Position numbers and translations under genes: made by a program. Below are positions 58,770 to 64,000 of a DNA stretch of 64,000 nt, piece after piece (within the stretch, counting starts at the first letter, position 1; each line of letters begins with the position of its first letter). The notes beneath the pieces are model-generated. The model saw only the letters and a program-made list of their open reading frames with translations. It was not told the DNA's origin and made no database searches. The stretch covers positions 417,885 to 481,884 of the forward strand of contig NZ_JAFMPY010000001.1 in NCBI RefSeq assembly GCF_017353515.1, in the 5' to 3' direction. The stretch is from Jiella sonneratiae (GTDB lineage: Bacteria > Pseudomonadota > Alphaproteobacteria > Rhizobiales > Rhizobiaceae).

Positions 58770-59573
58770 TCAGAAGTTCAGGTCAGCCCGCAGTTTGTCG
58801 AGGGCGAGGCCGGCATAGACCTGATAGCCGGCGGGCGTGAAGTGCACCCCGTCGCTCGCCCGGATGATGGTGCTCTTGCCGTCGACCGTGAAGGTCGCGG
58901 AGTAGTCGCCGTTCTCGTCGGCGAAGGCGTTCCAGGCGTCGATGAAGGTCGCGCCGTTGGCCTCGGCCTCCTCCTTGAAGATCTCGTTCAGATAGGCGTA
59001 GTCCTTCTGGAACCGGTTCTTGCGCGTGATCGGCAGCGACAGCCAGTAGACCTTGATGCCGCGGTCGGTGAAGGCCTTGACGATGTGGGCGACGCGCTTG
59101 CGGTATTTCTCCTCCCACGCCGCCTGCTTGTAATAGTAGGCCTTGCCGCTTTCGCGGATGGTCTGGAGATCGTTGGCGCCGAAAACTAGCAGCGCCGCGT
59201 CCATCGGATTTTCGGCGAGTTCGTCGACCGCCTCCGGCCAGTCGTAGCGGTCGCTGCGGGCGATGCCGGTGTTGACCCGCGCATATTTCTTCACCGCGAT
59301 GTTCGGCTCGCCGCGCACCAGCTGGGCGAGCCCCGAATAGACGCCTTCGCCGAGCGAGTCTCCGAGGACGGCGATGCGGAAGTCGCGCGGCTTCGGGGCC
59401 TCCTGCGGCTCGGTCGCGACCTCCGCGGCGCTCGTCTGCGTCAGTCCCGGGCCGGAGGCGGCCACGTCGACCGTCCCGGCCGGCACGGAGGAAGACGCCG
59501 CAAGGGCCAGAATGAATTGCAAAGCAAATGAAACCGTTGCGAAACGACTGCCCCTGCTGTCGAAAAGCTTCAT
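58770..59573 (-). CDS. SGNH/GDSL hydrolase (DUF459-like), exported
   Basis: 267 aa from the ATG at 59573 with a hydrophobic signal segment (ATVSFALQFILALAASSSV). SGNH blocks: GDSLGEG (Ser), LVFGANDLQTI (block III Asn), and SDGVHFTPAGYQVYA (Asp-x-x-His). DUF459-type proteins are periplasmic esterases or acyltransferases of cell-wall glycans. It is divergent from a second SGNH protein gene, and an MBOAT gene follows that one, so all three may serve O-acylation. Confidence 0.87.
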   Translation of the reverse strand: MKLFDSRGSRFATVSFALQFILALAASSSVPAGTVDVAASGPGLTQTSAAEVATEPQEAPKPRDFRIAVLGDSLGEGVYSGLAQLVRGEPNIAVKKYARVNTGIARSDRYDWPEAVDELAENPMDAALLVFGANDLQTIRESGKAYYYKQAAWEEKYRKRVAHIVKAFTDRGIKVYWLSLPITRKNRFQKDYAYLNEIFKEEAEANGATFIDAWNAFADENGDYSATFTVDGKSTIIRASDGVHFTPAGYQVYAGLALDKLRADLNF

Positions 59574-59819
59574 CGAACCGATCCCCAGATGAATGCTACC
59601 GCCCCGGTGGGTTGCGAATATACAGGCAGAGACCCGCAAGATGAAGATCGTGATCGGCGGCGTCGAACTTTCGCCGCAGTCGTTGCATTTTTAGCATTGA
59701 CGGGGATCGTTAAGCCGTAAGGGGCGGCGTTAACGGAAAATTACCCATACTGTTCGAGGTTCGGTGATCGGACCTTTCGTCGTGTGCCGGAGAGCAGTCA
59801 TCTCGGATTGGGGGCAATC

Positions 59820-61457
59820 GTGACAGATCGGAACGTTGCAGCGCCTTTGACGGGCGGCTTGCACGCCGCGGCCGTCGTCGGGCGTCACCGGACGGGATGG
59901 CGGATCGCCGCGCTGCTCGGCGTCGCCGCGGTTCTCGGTGGTTGCTACGACAAGTCGGTCGACATGGGCGAAACCTTTCATTCGGCCGAAGCGGCCGCCA
60001 AGGCCGAACGGCGGACCGCCGACACGCGTCAGGCGCCGGTGGCCGACGGCCGCCTCGCGCTCGGCAAGACCGGACGCGTGCTCATTCGCCCGGATACCAG
60101 GGGCGCGGCAGCGATCGCCGAGGCCCGTGCCGAGCTCGCCTCGCCGCCGCCGATGCTCCGCGCGAGCGACGAGACGAAGGCGCGGATGGCCGCGAGCTTT
60201 CCGGTTCCCGAAGCCGAGATCGCCCCGCTCCCTGCGCCGTCGCTGCTCGTCGCCGCTGCTTACGGCTCGGACGGCGTCGATCGCGGCCTGTCGCAGCAAA
60301 GCCTGTTCGACCGCCGGGGCGGCGAGGCTCCCGCCGCGGGCGACGGACCGCTGGCGCGCTTCCACGCAAAGCTCGAGGCGCTGAAGAACGGCACCCGCAC
60401 CGAGCCGGTGACCGTCCTCCACATCGGCGATTCCCACATCGCCGCCGACTCCTTCACCCGCGGCATCCGCTCGCGTCTGCAGGACGCCTATGGCGACGCC
60501 GGCCGCGGCGCGACGATCCCGCCGAAGGTCTTCCCTTACGCCGCCGCCGCCGAGGTGACGATGAACCGCTCGGGCCCGTGGCAGGCCGCGTCGAGCCTCA
60601 AGGTCGCCTCCGGCCCCTACGGCGTCTCCGGCGTCCGCCTCGCCTCGCGCTCGAAGGGCGCCAAGCTGACGCTTTCCAGCGACACCGGGCCGTTCGACTA
60701 TGCCGAGGTGACGATGGTGACCGGGCCGAAGGCCGGCGGCGTGACGATCAGCGCCGGCGGCAAGAGCGAGACCTTCTCGGCGAAGGCCGACAAGCCGGGC
60801 TCGACGACGGTGCGGCTCGAGGCGAAGGCCGACAGCGTGACGGTCAACCCGGCTGGCGACGGCACGACGACGATCCTCAACTGGGGCACAGGCCGCCACA
60901 AGCCGGGCGTGCGCTACGTCAATTTCGGCATCGTCGGCGCGACCGTCGACGTCACCAAGCGCTGGGACGAGACGCTCGTCGCCAACGACGTCAAGGCGAT
61001 CAAGCCGGATCTCATCGTCTACGGCTACGGCACCAACGAGGGCTTCAACGACAATCTCGACCTCGACGCCTATCGCAAGACCGCAGCTCACTTCGTCTCG
61101 ATCCTGAAGGCTGCGGCGCCGCAGGCCGACTTCGCCTTCGCCGGCGCCGCCGACGGCCTGACCAAGCGCTCGAGCCGCGGCCCGAGCTGCCCCGGCGGCT
61201 GGCGCTCCCCGGTCAAGCTCGGCCCCCTCCGCGACACCATCGAGGCGCTCGCCAAGGACGAGAATGCCGGCTTCTGGAACTGGTCGGAAGCGATGGGCGG
61301 GCGCTGCAAGATGGATGTCTGGGCGCGCCGCGGCTTTGCCGCCGGCGACCGCGTGCACCTCACCGCCAAGGGCTACGACAGGAGCGCCGAAAGCTTCGTC
61401 AACGGCCTCTTGATGCCGGAGGCCAAGGGCGACACGCCGGTCGCGTCGCTGAACTGA
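59820..61457 (+). CDS. SGNH-fold lipoprotein, probable O-acetyltransfer partner
   Basis: 545 aa from a GTG at 59820 with GGGGG just upstream; an earlier GTG at 59784 is possible. A membrane/lipobox segment (RIAALLGVAAVLGGCYD) makes it a probable lipoprotein. A low-complexity linker leads to an SGNH domain with VLHIGDSHIAADSF (Ser), VYGYGTNEGFND (Asn), and GDRVHLTAKGYDRSAE (Asp-x-x-His). A beta-rich insert (about 240-360) separates the first two blocks. The MBOAT gene follows on the same strand, as in AlgX/PatB-MBOAT O-acetylation pairs. Confidence 0.87.
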   Translation: MTDRNVAAPLTGGLHAAAVVGRHRTGWRIAALLGVAAVLGGCYDKSVDMGETFHSAEAAAKAERRTADTRQAPVADGRLALGKTGRVLIRPDTRGAAAIAEARAELASPPPMLRASDETKARMAASFPVPEAEIAPLPAPSLLVAAAYGSDGVDRGLSQQSLFDRRGGEAPAAGDGPLARFHAKLEALKNGTRTEPVTVLHIGDSHIAADSFTRGIRSRLQDAYGDAGRGATIPPKVFPYAAAAEVTMNRSGPWQAASSLKVASGPYGVSGVRLASRSKGAKLTLSSDTGPFDYAEVTMVTGPKAGGVTISAGGKSETFSAKADKPGSTTVRLEAKADSVTVNPAGDGTTTILNWGTGRHKPGVRYVNFGIVGATVDVTKRWDETLVANDVKAIKPDLIVYGYGTNEGFNDNLDLDAYRKTAAHFVSILKAAAPQADFAFAGAADGLTKRSSRGPSCPGGWRSPVKLGPLRDTIEALAKDENAGFWNWSEAMGGRCKMDVWARRGFAAGDRVHLTAKGYDRSAESFVNGLLMPEAKGDTPVASLN

Positions 61458-61725
61458 CGCCGGCGGGACGGGCAGGCCCGGCACGGCACGGGGCGCCCGA
61501 ACCGAAATGCCGGGCTCCTTCTCCGGCTGCGCACCGCGGGAACCACGCGCCGCGGGGCTCGCAACTTCCCTTGCGTCGCATTCGTGCAACGGCCGGCGGA
61601 AACGTTAACGAAACCTGTCGATTCCGGGAGAAAACGGTGGGCGGCGGGGCGATTTGATTGCCGCGCCGGGCTAGACTGGAGGCGGCCGCCATGGCCGCAT
61701 CAAGGTCCCGCCAAGGCTCTTCCGC

Positions 61726-63195
61726 TTGCTCTTCCCGACGCTCGATTTCGCCGTCTTCTTCCTGGTGGTCTTCGCGCTGGCCTGGGCCATGCGGGGCACG
61801 GCGACACCGCGCAAGCTGTTTCTTCTGGTCGCGAGCTACTTCTTCTACGGCTACTGGGACTGGCGGTTCTGCTTCCTGCTCTTCGGCGCCTCGCTGATCG
61901 CCTATGTCGCGGGCCTCGCCATCGCCGCCTGCGAGGCCGAGCGGGGCCGCCGCGCGCTCGTCGCCGCCGCCGTCGGCCTGCTTCTCGTCGTCCTCGGCTT
62001 CTTCAAATATTACGACTTCTTCCTCCAGTCGCTCGGCGACCTCCTGCGCCAGGCCGGGATCGAGCGCGACCTGCCGCTGATGGTGGTGATCCTGCCCGTC
62101 GGCATCTCCTTCTTCACCTTCCAGGCGATCTCCTACGTCGTCGACGTCTATCGCCGCGAGATCGCGCCGCAGCGCTCGCCGCTGGACCTTCTGCTCTACG
62201 TCTCGTTCTTTCCCCAGCTCGTCGCCGGGCCGATCGTGCGCGCCGCCGACTTCATGCCGCAGCTCGCCGAGCGGCCGCGGCTGACCCGCTTCATGCTCTC
62301 TTACGGCCTGGTGCTGGTCATCGTCGGCCTGTTGAAGAAGATGGTCATCGCCAACTGGCTCGCGACCCACCTCGTCGACGAGGTGTTTCTCGTGCCCGAG
62401 AATTACGACGCGCCGACGCTGCTCCTCGCCGCCTACGGCTACGCGGTGCAGATCTATTGCGATTTCTCCGGATACAGCGACATCGCGATCGGCACCGCGG
62501 CGCTGCTCGGCTATCATTTCCGCGAGAACTTCCGGCAGCCCTATCGCGCCGCCTCGCTGCAGGAATTCTGGCGGCGCTGGCACATCTCGCTGTCGCAATG
62601 GCTGCGCGACTATCTCTACAAGCCGCTCGGCGGCAGCCGGGGCGGCCGCTTCGCCACCTACCGCAACCTGTTCCTGACGATGTTCCTCGGCGGCCTCTGG
62701 CACGGCGCGGCCTACACCTTCGTGATCTGGGGCACGATGCACGGAGCGATGCTCGGCATCGAACGGGCGGTGCGCGAGCGCTTCTCCACCCGGCCGGACG
62801 GGCCGCGCGACGCCGCCTTCAAGCGGATCGCGTGGGCGCCGCGGCCCTGGCACGGCCACGGCCTCGTCCGTCTCGCGGCGATCCTCGCGACCTTCCATTT
62901 CGTGACGCTCGCCTGGATCTTCTTCCGCTCCGAGAACCTTCAGACCGCCCTCGCCTATCTTACCGGCCTCGCGTCGTTCGCCGGGACGTTCGAGGCCTGG
63001 ACGCCCTTTCACGTCGTCCTCGTGTTCCTGCCGCTCGCCTTCCACTTCACGCCCTACGACCTCGATCTCAGGATCGGCCGGGCGCTCCGCCGCTGGCCGA
63101 CGCTCGCGCTGGCGCTCGCCTTTGCCGCCGCCCTCGTGGCGATCCAGCTGATCGCGCCGCCGGGCACGGCTCCCTTCATCTATTTCCAGTTCTAG
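61726..63195 (+). CDS. MBOAT family O-acyltransferase (AlgI/PatA type)
   Basis: 489 aa, about 11 helices. It starts at TTG 61726, since the family N terminus MLFPTLDFAVFFLVVF begins exactly there; an AAGG lies 9 nt upstream. MBOAT marks: VGISFFTFQAISYVVDVYR, FFPQLVAGPIVRA, IYCDFSGYSDIAIG, EFWRRWHISLSQWLRDYLY, and the invariant His in GGLWHGAAYTF. It would carry acyl groups across the membrane for the periplasmic SGNH enzyme to transfer to a glycan. The target polymer is unknown. Confidence 0.93.
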   Translation: MLFPTLDFAVFFLVVFALAWAMRGTATPRKLFLLVASYFFYGYWDWRFCFLLFGASLIAYVAGLAIAACEAERGRRALVAAAVGLLLVVLGFFKYYDFFLQSLGDLLRQAGIERDLPLMVVILPVGISFFTFQAISYVVDVYRREIAPQRSPLDLLLYVSFFPQLVAGPIVRAADFMPQLAERPRLTRFMLSYGLVLVIVGLLKKMVIANWLATHLVDEVFLVPENYDAPTLLLAAYGYAVQIYCDFSGYSDIAIGTAALLGYHFRENFRQPYRAASLQEFWRRWHISLSQWLRDYLYKPLGGSRGGRFATYRNLFLTMFLGGLWHGAAYTFVIWGTMHGAMLGIERAVRERFSTRPDGPRDAAFKRIAWAPRPWHGHGLVRLAAILATFHFVTLAWIFFRSENLQTALAYLTGLASFAGTFEAWTPFHVVLVFLPLAFHFTPYDLDLRIGRALRRWPTLALALAFAAALVAIQLIAPPGTAPFIYFQF

Positions 63196-63207
63196 GAAGA
63201 AAGAGCG

Positions 63208-63552
63208 ATGCTGCCGACCGCCCCGCAGCCCCGTCGTCCATCGCCGCCGCGCCACCGCGAGGGGAAGCGCGTCCGTCGGCCGTGGCGCGCCCGGGCCACC
63301 GCGGCCAACGTCGCGGCGGGGCTCGTCGTCTATCTCTTCGCCTTTCTCGGCCTCGCCGTCTTCCGCTCCGGCGATCTCGTGAGCACCACCTACGACCTGC
63401 CGCCGGGCGCGGCGAGCGAGACGGTCATTGCGGCGGCCGAAACCTGGAACGGCTGGATGGAGGATCTCGGGACGGCGGGTCTCGGCGAGGAGGTGGTCGA
63501 GACGGTCGGCGCCTTTGCCAGCGGGGAGCTGTTCGAGGGCGCTGAGGAATAG
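63208..63552 (+). CDS. Small single-pass membrane protein, hypothetical
   Basis: 114 aa. A very basic Pro/Arg-rich N terminus (about 30 residues), one transmembrane helix (AANVAAGLVVYLFAFLGLAVF), then an acidic exported tail (LGEEVVETVGAFASGELFEGAEE). AGGAAGAAAG precedes the ATG, and the gap to the MBOAT stop is 12 nt, so it is in that operon. I recognise no family. It may be an accessory of the acylation system. Confidence 0.65.
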   Translation: MLPTAPQPRRPSPPRHREGKRVRRPWRARATAANVAAGLVVYLFAFLGLAVFRSGDLVSTTYDLPPGAASETVIAAAETWNGWMEDLGTAGLGEEVVETVGAFASGELFEGAEE

Positions 63553-63852
63553 GCCGACGAGATAAGGGTGGTCCTGGGCCTGCGGGTGAATGTGGGCCGG
63601 AGCAACCGAAGCAGGGTCTCGGCATGGGCCGCGACCATCGCGCCGAACCATCGCGAGGCCGCCGACGCGATACCGGCCGCCGTCGGCAGCACCGCGACCA
63701 GCGTTCTTCACGGGCAACAGCGTCGTCCTTGGGCTTGTCTCGACGGGATCACAGATTTTTTCGAGAGACAGTCGTAGCCAGGTTGCTTCTCAGGCAGGCA
63801 GGCCGAAATTCGCCGGAAGCGTCGAAAATGCGTCATCCTCGGGCTTGTCCCA
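63553..63852. other. Intergenic region up to the IS insertion
   Basis: 300 bp with no credible gene. The right part (63719-63852) is copy 2 of the composite repeat. Confidence 0.55.
63719..63852 (+). repeat. Composite intergenic repeat, copy 2, cut by an IS
   Basis: Same order of parts as 55375-55507: a diverged hairpin unit (GCGTCGTCCTTGGGCTTGTC), the AGTCGTAGCCAGGTTGC spacer, GAAATTCGCCGGAAGCG and a last GCGTCATCCTCGGGCTTGTC. The last hairpin stops after CTTGTCCC, without its GAGGATC half, where the IS sequence begins. Confidence 0.75.
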
Positions 63853-64000
63853 CTGCTGTCCGGTTTAATTTTATGGACAGAGTGCATGACATTGATTCTA
63901 CTCGGTTCCAGACGTTTCGCGGCGTTCGGGACACGAGATTGGAGATCAATGTCATGCGGCACGACAATAGCGTTTTTCACGGGCTGCAGAAACACATTCC
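63853..64000 (+). mobile_element. Left end of an IS4-like insertion sequence (partial)
   Basis: It begins abruptly inside a repeat hairpin. Near the edge, CTGTCC and GGACAG (about 63856-63880) are inverted. A 12-bp perfect inverted repeat (CATGACATTGAT at 63885-63896, ATCAATGTCATG at 63945-63956) spans to the start codon. The exact left boundary is uncertain by a few bases and the right end is outside the window. Confidence 0.7.
63954..64000 (+). CDS. IS4-like transposase, N-terminal fragment (cut by window edge)
   Basis: The ATG at 63954 has GGAGATC upstream and begins MRHDNSVFHGLQKHIP, an N terminus I associate with IS4-family transposases of alphaproteobacteria. Only 15 codons are visible. 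The start codon sits in the right arm of the inverted repeat described at 63885-63956. Confidence 0.65.
   Translation, partial: MRHDNSVFHGLQKHI

Noticed and set aside
59709..59735. Two TTAA motifs near 59710 and 59731
   Set aside because: The spacing between them does not fit the 7-nt spacer of a CtrA site.

Overview
The window is GC-rich chromosomal DNA from an alphaproteobacterium of the order Hyphomicrobiales (Rhizobiales). The evidence is the gene order (gyrA-coaD-two cyclophilins-queA-tgt, with ssb/uvrA divergent), a LexA motif of the form GAAC-N7-GAAC, DUF1236 and DUF2842 proteins, an imuA-imuB-dnaE2 cassette and a pcaIJF operon. An Aurantimonadaceae-like genus is my guess and cannot be fixed from the sequence alone. 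I found no rRNA, tRNA, CRISPR array or prophage. Nearly all of the DNA is ordinary coding sequence; the accessory signals sit between genes.

1-16 kb: a secreted trypsin-like protease, rmuC, and def-fmt, which converges on tgt. Then come a DUF1236 protein and a minus-strand translation/tRNA-modification block (coaD, periplasmic cyclophilin, cytoplasmic cyclophilin, queA). gyrA follows with a clear promoter, then a MarC-family protein, a ZnT9-like CDF transporter and ssb. ssb and uvrA diverge across one SOS box at 16114-16128.

16-31 kb: uvrA is followed by a tandem pair of related long palindromes and a DUF4258/small-protein pair that looks like a toxin-antitoxin module. Next are a DUF72 protein, a long disordered membrane protein, purA, an EamA exporter, rpmE, an ABC exporter, an MBL-fold hydrolase, a VOC protein and a YafY-type regulator.

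31-40 kb: a HigBA-like module lies between two direct repeats of about 112 bp, and both repeats carry the 3' end of the neighbouring cytochrome c gene. Then come cytochrome c with a PQQ-type dehydrogenase, a TolQ/MotA-OmpA pair, an inositol-monophosphatase-family gene, efp, an IS5-family remnant and an agmatinase.

40-55 kb: a WbpE-like aminotransferase, the SOS mutasome operon imuA-imuB-dnaE2 with its own SOS box, argC, a dienelactone hydrolase, a Fae-like protein lacking the expected catalytic His, heme A synthase, a DUF2842 protein and a small exopolysaccharide set (degenerate BY-kinase-like ATPase, Wza-like lipoprotein, WbpA-like dehydrogenase).

55-64 kb: intergenic repeats, the beta-ketoadipate operon pcaI-pcaJ-pcaF, two SGNH hydrolases with an MBOAT acyltransferase (probable surface O-acetylation), and the first 150 bp of an IS4-like element that interrupts an intergenic repeat at the right edge.
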